Positions 1 to 8,990 of a DNA stretch of 64,000 nt are shown here, piece after piece. The notes under the pieces are model-generated. The model was not told the origin of the DNA. It made no database searches and saw only the letters and a program-made list of their open reading frames with translations. The stretch's first letter is position 1; each line of letters opens with the position of its first letter. The DNA is from Ruminococcus sp. (GTDB taxonomy: Bacteria; Bacillota; Clostridia; Oscillospirales; Ruminococcaceae). The DNA is taken from NCBI GenBank assembly GCA_017558505.1, contig JAFYUM010000013.1:1-64000 (forward strand). Reading direction: 5' to 3'. Both the position numbers and the translations under genes were made by a program.

Positions 1-1
1 T

Positions 2-148
2 ACTACAATTGGATTTACATTAATTTATGAAATGCTACTTAGCGAAGAAGCGGGAATAGGAAATATTATTTTAGCTTTATTTAAGCTCGCAGAAGAAGCC
101 AAACTATTAGTTCTCAAAAATAGAGGCTCTATAAAAAAATCTCTGTAA
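2..148 (+). CDS. C-terminal fragment of an unknown protein
   Basis: An open frame enters from the left edge and stops with TAA at 146-148, giving 48 codons. The visible tail is mostly helical-looking, with an acidic stretch followed by a basic Lys/Arg-rich end. No family is recognised from so short a piece. It is followed 35 bases later by a strong intrinsic terminator, which supports it being the true 3' end of a transcription unit. Confidence 0.5.
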   Translation, partial: TTIGFTLIYEMLLSEEAGIGNIILALFKLAEEAKLLVLKNRGSIKKSL

Positions 149-182
149 ATTAATCAACTGTAATATAAACGATTATATTTTA

Positions 183-210
183 AGAGCAGCAATGAAGCTG
201 CTCTTTTTTT
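183..210 (+). terminator. Intrinsic terminator after the first gene
   Basis: An 8-bp perfect stem AGAGCAGC/GCTGCTCT with a 6-nt loop is followed by a run of T. Between here and the next promoter (about 211-390) I see only AT-rich sequence and no gene. Confidence 0.9.
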
Positions 211-390
211 CGGCATATATAGCCATCAGAACTCATATTACTCAAACATTGCATGGGTAGAACATTTTAATTGTTGCGTACGTCAAATACAATCAAGAGT
301 TAATTTTGAAAGCAATAATTGCAGCTCATAATTATCAACCTTCCATTTACAATGTAAACCCATTGTTGTATTTTATAAAAAAATCATTGG

Positions 391-419
391 TTGCATACAA
401 CGGAAAATTGTGATATAAT
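391..419 (+). promoter_or_regulatory. Promoter of the XRE regulator-GH44 operon
   Basis: TTGCAT at 391-396 and TATAAT at 414-419 with a 17-bp spacer form a good sigma-A promoter. The start codon of the regulator lies 70 bases downstream, leaving a leader of about 60 nt with no obvious strong hairpin. Confidence 0.75.
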
Positions 420-488
420 GTAAACAACGAAAGAAATCCGGATTCTTTCATTCAAAAACAATCACAAGTTGATTTTTGAGGTGCTAAT

Positions 489-1394
489 ATGGAATTGCAA
501 TTCAGTAAAAACTTAACTAAATACAGAAAATCCTGCGGAATGACGCAGGGACAGCTTGCGACAAAGCTGAATGTCACACCACAGGCTGTTTCAAAATGGG
601 AAAACGGAAGTCTGCCTGATTCGGAGCTTCTGCTAAAAATATCAGGTATATTAGGTGTTTCAATCGATGTACTGTTCGGAATCAAAGAAGAACGGCATGA
701 ACAGAATATCGAGGAGCTGATTGCCCAAAAAATCAGGCAGACACCGGAAAAAGAACGTGCCAATTTAATTATGAAATTTTATTATGCAGCTATATCAGCC
801 TATAACGATTACACGTTGTCTGCTGCAAACTATCCTGAAAATCTTGAACTTGAAACCTATGCTGAACTCAGAACTGATAATGAATTTGCATTGGCAAGAC
901 TCAATGATGATTTGAAATACTGCTGTTTCCTCAAAATCCCTCAGAACGGCGTAGATTCATATACAGAAGTATGCGATAATATGATTCATCTGTTTCAGAC
1001 TCTTGCAAGCAAAGATGCTATATCGATTATTCATTATCTTGGCAGCTGTTATCGTAACAGGATGCAGTCCCTTGATTTTATTTCAAAACAGGTTAACATA
1101 CCTGTTAAACGAGTTCAACCAATAATGGATAACCTTGACAGGCTTGGGATAGTATGGCGTGTATCCGCTGATATCAGTGACACACCCACAATTATTTATG
1201 GTTACAGTTATAATGCAGCTCTTACTCTTCTGCTTGTCATTGCAAAAACAATTTCAAGATATATAAGATTTCATGATTTAAATATTGACACATACTCCCG
1301 TGGTCCTTTCAGATGTAAAACGACAGATAACTCAACTCCCGTTCCGCAAGCAGATTTTTGGGATAATAATTCAACTATTTCTGAGGAGGAATAA
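489..1394 (+). CDS. XRE-family helix-turn-helix regulator with C-terminal winged-helix-like region
   Basis: Residues 7-62 form a Cro/C1-type helix-turn-helix (motif GMTQGQLATKLNVTPQAVSKW), so this is a DNA-binding transcription regulator. The C-terminal part (about 165-260) has a pattern like a MarR/ArsR winged helix: a helix, an LDFISKQVNIPVKRVQ recognition-type segment and a following strand. No membrane segment is seen. The start at 489 is supported by GAGGTG at 478-483. The stop is only 3 bases before the GH44 start, and the GH44 ribosome binding site GAGGAGG lies inside this gene's last codons, so the two are co-transcribed and probably translationally coupled. It may regulate the cellulase it precedes, but its ligand and operator are unknown. 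Confidence 0.75.
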   Translation: MELQFSKNLTKYRKSCGMTQGQLATKLNVTPQAVSKWENGSLPDSELLLKISGILGVSIDVLFGIKEERHEQNIEELIAQKIRQTPEKERANLIMKFYYAAISAYNDYTLSAANYPENLELETYAELRTDNEFALARLNDDLKYCCFLKIPQNGVDSYTEVCDNMIHLFQTLASKDAISIIHYLGSCYRNRMQSLDFISKQVNIPVKRVQPIMDNLDRLGIVWRVSADISDTPTIIYGYSYNAALTLLLVIAKTISRYIRFHDLNIDTYSRGPFRCKTTDNSTPVPQADFWDNNSTISEEE

Positions 1395-1397
1395 TCT

Positions 1398-3794
1398 ATG
1401 AAGAAATGTAAGTCTATCATTGCAGCTGTCATGGTAATGGCAACTGCACTTACTGCTCCTTTTTCAGCTGTAAATGCTGCTGAAAACAAAATGAATATCA
1501 ATATTGACCTTGCAGGTGAAAAAAAGGAAATCAGCCCATATATTTACGGTATAAATCAGTATGGTATTGATGTAAATAAGATTACCGCTACTGCATATCG
1601 TCAGGGCGGCAACAGAATGACTGCCTACAACTGGGAGAATAACGCTTCTAATGCTGGTTCTGACTGGAAGCACAGCTCCGATAACAACCTTTCAAATTCT
1701 GACGAGCCCGCTGACTGCGTAAAGGTTCTTTCAGAAACAGCTGCAAAAAATAATGTAAGCTATAAATTGACTACATTACAAATGGCTGGTTATGTATCCG
1801 CCGATAAGGACGGTACTGTTACCGAAGAAGAAGCTGCTCCCTCTGACCGCTGGAATGAGGTGCTGTTCACCAAAAATGCACCTTTTGACGAAACTCCTGA
1901 CCTTACAGACGGCAAGGTATATATGGACGAATACGTTAATTATATCATAAATATGCTTGGTGATTCCACATCTCCTACAGGTATTCAGGGTTACAGCCTT
2001 GATAATGAGCCTGCTCTCTGGGATCACACTCACAGCAGAATCCACCCAAACAACCTTACTCACGAGGAGCTTTCTTCAAAGTCAATTGAGCTTGCAAAGT
2101 CTGTAAAAAAACTTGATCCAAAGGCTGAAATTTTCGGACCTGCTCTTTACGGATACACAGCATTTGACCACCTCGATGATGATGAAACAAGTAACGAATG
2201 GGAGAATTTACAGGCTGAAAACAATTATCACTGGTATCTTGACTGTTATCTCGATACAATGAAAAAAGCATCAGATGAAGCTGGTATAAGACTCCTTGAT
2301 GTCCTCGACATCCATTACTATACAGAAATGACTGGCGATTGCCGTGTAAATCAATGTAACGATTCTTCTCACGTAGCCTGTGCTGAAGCAAGAATGCAGT
2401 CTGTTCGTTCCCTTTATGAGGAAGGATTTATCGAAAACAGCTGGATAGGCGAATGGTGTCAGCATAACCTGCCAATTCTGCCCACTGTTCAGGAGTCTAT
2501 TGATAAGTATTACCCAGGTACAAAGCTTGCCATTACTGAATATGATTTCGGCGGCGATAACATAAGCGGAACAATTGCACAGGCAGAGGCTCTCGGTTGT
2601 TTTGCCGACGCTGAAGTTTATCTCGCCACAAAGTGGGGCTGCAACAATTATCAGGCTTCCGCTATTAACCTCTACACAAACTACGACGGCAACGGCAGTT
2701 CATTCGGTGATATGCTTCTTCCTACAAAAACTGATGATGTTGCACTTTCAAGCGCTTACGCTTCAATCAAGGGCAATGATCAGGGAACTGTAACTGCTAT
2801 GATAACAAATAAGGATATGGAAAATACCGAAAATGCTGTAATTAACCTTAAAAACGCGGATACAACCTATGAAGCTGCGGCTGTATATGCTATTTATGGC
2901 GATTCTGCTGAAATCAAGCTTATCAAAATATTGGATGATGTAAAGGATAACGTAGTAAATGTTGAACTTCCTGCTTATTCTGCTGCTATGGTAGTAATTA
3001 CAGATGATGCATCTGATTTTGAAGGACTTGAACTCTATAATCCCGATAAATTCACATACAAAACAGAAACTTTTGAAGATATAGAAAACATGATTAATAA
3101 TAACGGCTATGTTGAAGTACCAATTACTGACCCCGAACATCTTGTAAGAATTGACATTACAGGCGATGTAACATCAAGTGCAGGTTCAAGCTGGGCAACA
3201 GCAGGCTGTGCTGTATGTATCAACGCAGTTGATGAAGACGGCAATGATTTCTGGACTTCAAAGAGCTATAATTTGCCTCTTGGCAAAAACTCATTTGCTT
3301 CCGTTGAATTTGACGGCACACTTACAAAAACTGTTGACGATGAAAGTGAAATCGTAAACGGTGTTGTTGCAGACGGAAAAATTGAGATGCAAAAATGGTG
3401 GGACGCATCTGAAAAGGCTGAGGAAGATGTCGAAGATGTAATTGCTGTAGAGTATAAAAAGATAGAAGTTGTTTACGAATACGAAAACACAGGTGAGCAG
3501 GATAAAACAGAACCTACAACAGAGCCAACTGAGTCTTCTGAGAATCCTGAGGTAACCCTCTATGGCGATGCAAACAATGACGGTGTTGTTACAATTGCAG
3601 ACGCTACAGCTGTTCTTCAGTCAATCGGTAATCCTGACAAATATTCACTTTCCGAACAGGGTGCACTTAATGCTGATGTAAACGGTGAAGCAGGTATTAC
3701 AGCTGATGATGCACTTGTAATCCAGAAAGTTGATGCCGGATTGGTTGAATTGAATGAGCTTCCTATAAAAAATAAGTTATTGAGAAAAATATAG
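1398..3794 (+). CDS. Secreted GH44 endoglucanase/xyloglucanase with CBM and dockerin
   Basis: A signal peptide covers residues 1-28. Residues 35-540 match glycoside hydrolase family 44: the GGNRMTAYNWENN block at 70-82, the acid/base Glu204 in SLDNEP and the nucleophile Glu381 in ITEYDF. Family 44 enzymes cut internal beta-1,4 bonds in cellulose and xyloglucan. Residues 555-695 form a beta-rich module like the CBM76 that accompanies GH44 in R. flavefaciens (inferred from position and pattern). An acidic Thr/Glu/Pro linker leads to a type I-like dockerin at 719-790 with two Ca-binding repeats (GDANNDGVVTIADA and NADVNGEAGITADDA), which should plug the enzyme into a cellulosome. It is the second gene of an operon with an XRE regulator. 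Length 798 aa and complete. Confidence 0.93.
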   Translation: MKKCKSIIAAVMVMATALTAPFSAVNAAENKMNINIDLAGEKKEISPYIYGINQYGIDVNKITATAYRQGGNRMTAYNWENNASNAGSDWKHSSDNNLSNSDEPADCVKVLSETAAKNNVSYKLTTLQMAGYVSADKDGTVTEEEAAPSDRWNEVLFTKNAPFDETPDLTDGKVYMDEYVNYIINMLGDSTSPTGIQGYSLDNEPALWDHTHSRIHPNNLTHEELSSKSIELAKSVKKLDPKAEIFGPALYGYTAFDHLDDDETSNEWENLQAENNYHWYLDCYLDTMKKASDEAGIRLLDVLDIHYYTEMTGDCRVNQCNDSSHVACAEARMQSVRSLYEEGFIENSWIGEWCQHNLPILPTVQESIDKYYPGTKLAITEYDFGGDNISGTIAQAEALGCFADAEVYLATKWGCNNYQASAINLYTNYDGNGSSFGDMLLPTKTDDVALSSAYASIKGNDQGTVTAMITNKDMENTENAVINLKNADTTYEAAAVYAIYGDSAEIKLIKILDDVKDNVVNVELPAYSAAMVVITDDASDFEGLELYNPDKFTYKTETFEDIENMINNNGYVEVPITDPEHLVRIDITGDVTSSAGSSWATAGCAVCINAVDEDGNDFWTSKSYNLPLGKNSFASVEFDGTLTKTVDDESEIVNGVVADGKIEMQKWWDASEKAEEDVEDVIAVEYKKIEVVYEYENTGEQDKTEPTTEPTESSENPEVTLYGDANNDGVVTIADATAVLQSIGNPDKYSLSEQGALNADVNGEAGITADDALVIQKVDAGLVELNELPIKNKLLRKI

Positions 3795-3807
3795 GTTCCC
3801 TATACAA

Positions 3808-3862
3808 AATGCAGCAAACACACTAACGGAATTTCCTGTAAAGTGGTTTGCTGCATTTTTTT
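3808..3862 (+). terminator. Terminator after GH44
   Basis: A 12-bp stem (AATGCAGCAAAC paired with GTTTGCTGCATT) with a long loop is followed by seven T. The following stretch to 4118 is AT-rich and I see no convincing gene in it. Confidence 0.85.
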
Positions 3863-4118
3863 AACATACAAGCATCAAAACATATCCAAACCAATCAGGT
3901 CCTTCCACCTTTGAAAAGTCAGATCTATCATGATTAGTCATAGATAAGCCTATTCCGGTATAATCCTAAAATAGCAGAAAAGAAAACTCCACAATATAGT
4001 ATTGTTTTCAAAGTTATAACTGAATTATTGCTTATAATCATATTTTGCGATAAAACCTTCGCGATTCTTATTTGTTGCTGTTTTGTATAAGATTTGTATT
4101 TTTTTGTTGAAAGATTTA

Positions 4119-4147
4119 TTGACATCTTCATATTGAGATGATATAAT
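4119..4147 (+). promoter_or_regulatory. Consensus promoter of the GH11-like pseudogene
   Basis: TTGACA at 4119-4124 and TATAAT at 4142-4147 with exactly 17 bp between them: a perfect sigma-A consensus. The gene it drives is broken, so the promoter outlives an intact reading frame. Confidence 0.85.
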
Positions 4148-4204
4148 AAAAATATATAAAAATATAAACCTCTTACAAATCAATAATATAAAGGAGTGTT
4201 GGGT

Positions 4205-5664
4205 ATGAAAAAAGGGATATTGAAAAAACTGTTTGCTTGTATGTTATCTGCTACGGTTGCTACAGTTTCATTTCCTGCAGAAACCGGATTTGAAACAAAA
4301 GCTGCTGAATTCAGTGAACAGGGCTATCAGGATGGTCTTGACTGGGAATTATGGTATAGTTACGACGGTCAGGGAACAGGCGAAATGGAACTGACGGGAA
4401 ATGGCGGATTTATTGCTGAATGGAACGATGTTCAGGAATATATGGCAAGAACAGGCATAAAATGGGATCTTAAAGCTGATACTCCAAGTTATGCTAATAA
4501 ATATTATGAATGGGAAGAAAATGGTAATATTATAGTCAATTATGACGTGGATTATCGGCCTGAGGGCTGTTCAACCCTTTGTGCTTTCGGCTATGGTGGT
4601 TACCAAGTTGATTTTCAGTTTTATATTGTGGAAAATTACAGTGACTGGGATCCTGCTGAAACAATTGAATATGTTGACGACATTGAAGTTGACGGAATTA
4701 CATATGACGTTTATAAAAGCGGATTTCACGATATAAGCGGTATAACCTACAAAACCTACTACAGCGTACGCCGTGATGATGATAAAAGTTCAAGTGGAGC
4801 TATTAATGTAACAGGTCATTTTGATGAATGGAAAAAGCTTGAACTAACTGTACCTGATTCAATTCAAGAGGTATCTTTACTTGTATATGGATTTGATTCT
4901 ACAGGCTATGCAGAGGTAAAGAAGAACTATATTACAATTGACGGCAAACCTGTTAATAAAAATCGGAAGAATCTGACGAACCAGAAATAATAAGCGGTGA
5001 ATGTGGCGAAAATGCAAGCTTCACATTAGACGAAAAAGGCACGTTAACCGTCAGCGGCACAGGCGATATTTCCTTTGGTTGTGGTACAGGAGAATCTATC
5101 CGATGGGATGGATACATTGATAGCATAAAAAAAGTAATTATTCAGGACGGTATAACGTCCGTCGGTGATAATGCTTTTTCGGAATCCACTTCTTTGTATA
5201 GTGTCACAATTCCGAAAAGCGTTCTGGAAATATGAGAATTTGCTTTTAACAGTTGTACAATGTTGAATTCAGTAATTATTGAAAATCCCGATTGTATAAT
5301 TCCTATGTCTGATGATACCATAAATAACGGTATAGAATCAGATTCATCTGGAAGCAAACAATATGACTTAACAATATATGGTTATGCTGGCTCAACAGCT
5401 GAAAAATATGCATTAGAAAATGATATACCGTTTAAAGCGTTGGACGAAACTTCCGCAGCAAGAAATATAAAAGGCGACGCTAACTGTGACGGAACATTGT
5501 CAATAGCAGACGTAGCTTCAATTTATCAGGCGTTGGGAAATTCAGACAAGTATTCATTATCAGAACAGGGTTTGGTTAATGCGGATATAGCTGATAATGG
5601 CAACGGTATCACCGTCAATGATGCTATTATGATACAAAGACTTATCACAGATGAGGCTCTATAA
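4205..5664 (+). pseudogene. Broken secreted GH11-like / BspA leucine-rich / dockerin protein
   Basis: ATG at 4205 is preceded by AAGGAG at 4191-4196. The first frame (261 codons to 4990) has a signal peptide and a full GH11 beta-jelly-roll pattern: GTGEMEL and RTGIKW blocks, VNYDVDYRPEG, FYIVENY and YYSVRR. Both catalytic glutamates are replaced: Gln138 stands at the nucleophile and Tyr228 at the acid/base position. Near 4962-4972 the frame must shift by one base to continue into a BspA-type region (CGENASFTLDEKGTLTVSGTG, then IPKSVLEI). A TGA at 5233-5235 (probably from GGA) then interrupts a leucine-rich repeat. The frame resumes to a dockerin (GDANCDGTLSIADV and NADIADNGNGITVNDA) ending at 5664. 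With two lesions it is most likely a pseudogene; the first ORF could still make a secreted GH11-fold domain. Sequencing error remains possible. Confidence 0.85.
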
Positions 5665-5713
5665 ATCATTTTATATCTGATGAATTTCCAAAGATTTAAA
5701 TCAAATTTCAAAA

Positions 5714-5746
5714 AAACACGAAACTTTACTGTTTCGTGTTTTTTTT
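5714..5746 (+). terminator. Terminator after the GH11-like pseudogene
   Basis: AACACGAAAC pairs with GTTTCGTGTT across a 6-nt loop and is followed by a T tract. Confidence 0.88.
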
Positions 5747-5819
5747 GAAATCAGAATATTATATCCAAAAACATTTGAAAAATATATTCATTTTATCCAC
5801 CAAATATTCATATTCTCCA

Positions 5820-5848
5820 TTGACATAAATAATGTTATTTGATAAAAT
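5820..5848 (+). promoter_or_regulatory. Promoter of the GH43-CE1 gene
   Basis: TTGACA at 5820-5825, a 17-bp spacer and TAAAAT at 5843-5848. The transcript would begin near 5855 and have a leader of about 70 nt. Confidence 0.8.
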
Positions 5849-5864
5849 ATAAATATAAAGTCAC

Positions 5865-5897
5865 GGCAACACTGTACAACCTCTGTGCAGTATTGCC
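5865..5897 (+). promoter_or_regulatory. Leader hairpin upstream of GH43-CE1
   Basis: GGCAACACTG pairs with CAGTATTGCC with one mismatch and a 13-nt loop, ending 12 bases before the Shine-Dalgarno AGGGGG at 5910-5915. No T tract follows, so it is not a terminator. It may be a 5' stabilising or regulatory hairpin. Confidence 0.45.
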
Positions 5898-5923
5898 ATA
5901 ATTAATTCAAGGGGGAATTTTAA

Positions 5924-8902
5924 ATGAAGAAATTACTCAAATCCACTGTAGCAGTTGCTTCGGCTTTATCAATGTTATGTGGCGCAATGCCGATTGTAAC
6001 AAGCGCAGAAAATCCACTTGCACAGAGTCTTTACACTGCTGATCCTGCACCTATGGTACATGACGGTGTTCTCTATTTATACACAAGTCATGATAGAGAT
6101 AATTCCGACTATTTCTATATGCCCGACTGGCAGTGCTATTCCACAACAGATATGAAAAACTGGACTCATCACGGTACAGTTTTATCTGATACGGATTTTT
6201 CCTACGCTGAAAAAGATACTGCATGGGCTGCACAGTGTATTGAAAGGAACGGAAAATTCTATATGTACTGTCCTCTCAATAATGCGGCAGGTGGCGGTCG
6301 TGTAATTAGCGTTGCCGTTTCGGACAGCCCTACCGGACCTTTTAAAGACGCTCTGGGCAAGCCTCTTGTAGGTCCTAACTGGGATTTCATCGATCCGACA
6401 GTTTATATCGACGATGACGGACAGGCTTATCTCTACTGGGGCAATCCACAGCTTTATTATGTAAAGCTTAACGAAGATATGATTTCATATTCCGGAGATG
6501 TTCAGAAGGTTGATATGAGTTCTGGTTTTGGCAAAAGCAACGATCCCGAGAGCCGCACAGGTGCTCTTTATACAGAAGGGCCATGGTTCTATAAAAGAGA
6601 CGATTTGTACTATATGCTCTACGCCGCAAATGGTATTCCCGAAAATGTAAGCTACTCAACAAGCACATCTCCCACAGGTCCCTGGACATATCGTGGTGTT
6701 ATTATGCCCAACGGCGAGGATGGTGCAGCTTTCACAAATCACCCCGGTGTAGTTGATTACAAAGGTCACTCATACTTCTTCTATCACAATCAACGTCTGC
6801 CCGGCGGTGGTGGATTTAACCGTTCTGTTGCCGTGGAGGAATTTACCTACAACAGCGACGGCACCTTCCCCACAATTCATATGAGCGAGGACGGTCCTAC
6901 ACAGCTTGAATCCGTAAACCCATACGAAAAAAATGAGGCTGAAAAAATGAGTTACGGCTCAGGAATTGAAACAGAAGTCTGTGGTGACGGCGGTATGGAT
7001 GTTGCAAATATTGAAAGCGGCGACTATGTAAAGATCAGCGGCGTTGACTTTGGTGAAGGTGCAGCTTCCTTTACAGCAAGCGTTGCTTCTGCTACAGATG
7101 GCGGAACAATCGAAATCCACCTTGATAGCGCAACAGGTCCCATTATCGGAACAGTTGACGTTACCTCAACAGGCGGCTGGCAGGATTATACAAGGGTAAC
7201 AACAAACATAATGGGAGCAAAGGGCGAACACGACCTGTTCCTGAGATTTTCGGGCGGTGAGGGTTATCTCTTTAATGTTGACTGGTGGCAGTTTACAAAG
7301 TCAGGTACATCAGCAGAGCAGACTACAACAAAACCGACCGGAAATACAGATGATACCAATACAAGCACAAGCGGAAAGGAATATTTCCGTGATACTTTTG
7401 AAAGCGGCGAGGGCGACTGGACAGGGCGTGGTTCTGCTACAGTTTCAGCAAGCGGAGATGCAAAATATCAGGGAAGCAAAGCACTCTTTGTAGATGACCG
7501 TGAAGCTTCATGGAACGGTGCAACAAAAGCATTGAGCACTGATACTTTCATTCCCGGACAGGAATTTTCTTTCAGCGTCAATGTAATGTGCCCCACAGAG
7601 AACAAAAGAAGCTTATTCTATCTCACACTCCAGTATACAGGTGCTGACGATGAGACATATTATGACAAGATTGCAAGAGGCGTTGCAATGAATGGCAACT
7701 GGATTCAGCTTTCAAATCCAAATTATAAAATTCCCGAAGGTGCAGCTGATTTACAGCTTTATGTAGAAACAAGTACAGGTCAGAATGATTTCTACATTGA
7801 TGATGTAGTTGCTGCTTCAAAGGGCACAAAAATTTCAGGTGCAGGTCTTAAAAACGCTATTATAAGAGGAGATATCAACTGCGACGGCAAAGTTGATGTA
7901 TATGACGTAATTGAAGCAAGAATCAGCTATATAAACGGATTTAAAAATGAGCAGGTTGCTAAAAATGCTGATGCCGACAACAGCGGTGAAGCAGCAATCA
8001 ATGACCTTGTTCTTATTCATCAGTTTGTAATGGGCGAAATTGATGACTTCCCGCAGGGTGAGCTCGTAGTTCCGGATGAACCTGTAAAAGAGCCTTTTGA
8101 ATACAACGCTAATCTCCAGTACCATGCCGCTCCCGACAAATATGTCAATGAGCCCGCAAGCCAACAGGGTAAAGTAATCAACGAAACATATACAGGTATT
8201 CACGGACAGAAGAAGCTCAATGTATACCTGCCTTATGGATATGATGAAAACAAGAAGTACAATATTTTCTACCTCATGCACGGCGGCGGAGAAAATGAAA
8301 ATACAATATTCAGCGACGATGTAAAATTCAACAATATGCTTGACCATATGATTCAGAATGGCGAAATAGAGCCTATGATTGTTGTAACGCCCACATTCAA
8401 CAACGGTGGATGTTCAGCTGAAACAGTATACAAAGAAATGAAAGAAAGCATCGTTCCATTTGTCGAAGGAAAATATTCAACATATGCTGAGTCAACTTCG
8501 CCTGCTGACCTTGAAGCTTCAAGAATGCACAGAGCATACGGTGGTTTCTCCATGGGCGGCGGCTCTACATGGAATGTACTCATAAACGATATCGACTACT
8601 TTGCATATGTAATGCCTCTCAGCGGTCATTGCTGGGGTGGAGCAGATGCCGTAGGTCAGGCTGTTGCAAATTCCAAGTATAAGGATTCAACATATATTCT
8701 TGCAGCTACAGGTACAGAAGATATTGCATACGGCAATATGGTTCCACAGATTAACGCCATGAAGAATATGTCTGTATTTACATATACATCAGATTTCTCA
8801 AAGGGTAATTTCTACTTCCTTGAAGCTCCCGGTCTTACACACTGGTGGGGTTTTGTAAGACACTATGTATACGATGCACTCCCCTATTTCTTCCATGAAT
8901 AA
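5924..8902 (+). CDS. Secreted multienzyme GH43-CBM6-CBM22-dockerin-CE1
   Basis: 992 aa with a signal peptide (1-28). Residues 30-330 are a five-blade GH43 module with Asp40 (base), Asp157 (FIDPT) and Glu218 (TEGPW, acid), expected to act as arabinofuranosidase or xylosidase. Residues 334-458 match CBM6 (ending DWWQF) and 487-632 resemble CBM22/CBM4_9. A dockerin at 645-710 (GDINCDGKVDVYD, NADADNSGEAAINDL) sits internally. Residues 725-992 are a CE1 esterase with the nucleophile Ser876 (GFSMGG), probably Asp933 and His973 (LTHWW), of the kind that removes ferulate or acetate from xylan. The enzyme would therefore debranch arabinoxylan sugars and esters from one cellulosomal subunit. It has its own promoter and terminator. 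The dockerin differs in type from those of GH44 and GH9 in this window. Confidence 0.93.
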   Translation: MKKLLKSTVAVASALSMLCGAMPIVTSAENPLAQSLYTADPAPMVHDGVLYLYTSHDRDNSDYFYMPDWQCYSTTDMKNWTHHGTVLSDTDFSYAEKDTAWAAQCIERNGKFYMYCPLNNAAGGGRVISVAVSDSPTGPFKDALGKPLVGPNWDFIDPTVYIDDDGQAYLYWGNPQLYYVKLNEDMISYSGDVQKVDMSSGFGKSNDPESRTGALYTEGPWFYKRDDLYYMLYAANGIPENVSYSTSTSPTGPWTYRGVIMPNGEDGAAFTNHPGVVDYKGHSYFFYHNQRLPGGGGFNRSVAVEEFTYNSDGTFPTIHMSEDGPTQLESVNPYEKNEAEKMSYGSGIETEVCGDGGMDVANIESGDYVKISGVDFGEGAASFTASVASATDGGTIEIHLDSATGPIIGTVDVTSTGGWQDYTRVTTNIMGAKGEHDLFLRFSGGEGYLFNVDWWQFTKSGTSAEQTTTKPTGNTDDTNTSTSGKEYFRDTFESGEGDWTGRGSATVSASGDAKYQGSKALFVDDREASWNGATKALSTDTFIPGQEFSFSVNVMCPTENKRSLFYLTLQYTGADDETYYDKIARGVAMNGNWIQLSNPNYKIPEGAADLQLYVETSTGQNDFYIDDVVAASKGTKISGAGLKNAIIRGDINCDGKVDVYDVIEARISYINGFKNEQVAKNADADNSGEAAINDLVLIHQFVMGEIDDFPQGELVVPDEPVKEPFEYNANLQYHAAPDKYVNEPASQQGKVINETYTGIHGQKKLNVYLPYGYDENKKYNIFYLMHGGGENENTIFSDDVKFNNMLDHMIQNGEIEPMIVVTPTFNNGGCSAETVYKEMKESIVPFVEGKYSTYAESTSPADLEASRMHRAYGGFSMGGGSTWNVLINDIDYFAYVMPLSGHCWGGADAVGQAVANSKYKDSTYILAATGTEDIAYGNMVPQINAMKNMSVFTYTSDFSKGNFYFLEAPGLTHWWGFVRHYVYDALPYFFHE

Positions 8903-8944
8903 TTCAGTGGAAACCCAGAAGCAAAAGTAGAATAAAAAGAAAAA

Positions 8945-8990
8945 AGCAATACCGTACAAAAGCTTACTCTTGTACGGTATTGCTGATTTT
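8945..8990. terminator. Bidirectional terminator between GH43-CE1 and hisE
   Basis: A perfect 15-bp stem (8945-8959 with 8970-8984) and a 10-nt loop. T-rich sequence follows on the + side and, read on the minus strand, a long T-rich tract also follows, so it can end both converging transcripts. Confidence 0.88.

Noticed and set aside
3934-4131. Minus-strand frame of 65 codons between GH44 and the GH11-like gene
   Set aside because: No clear ribosome binding site, AT-rich low-complexity composition, and it covers the -35 box of a perfect promoter on the other strand.
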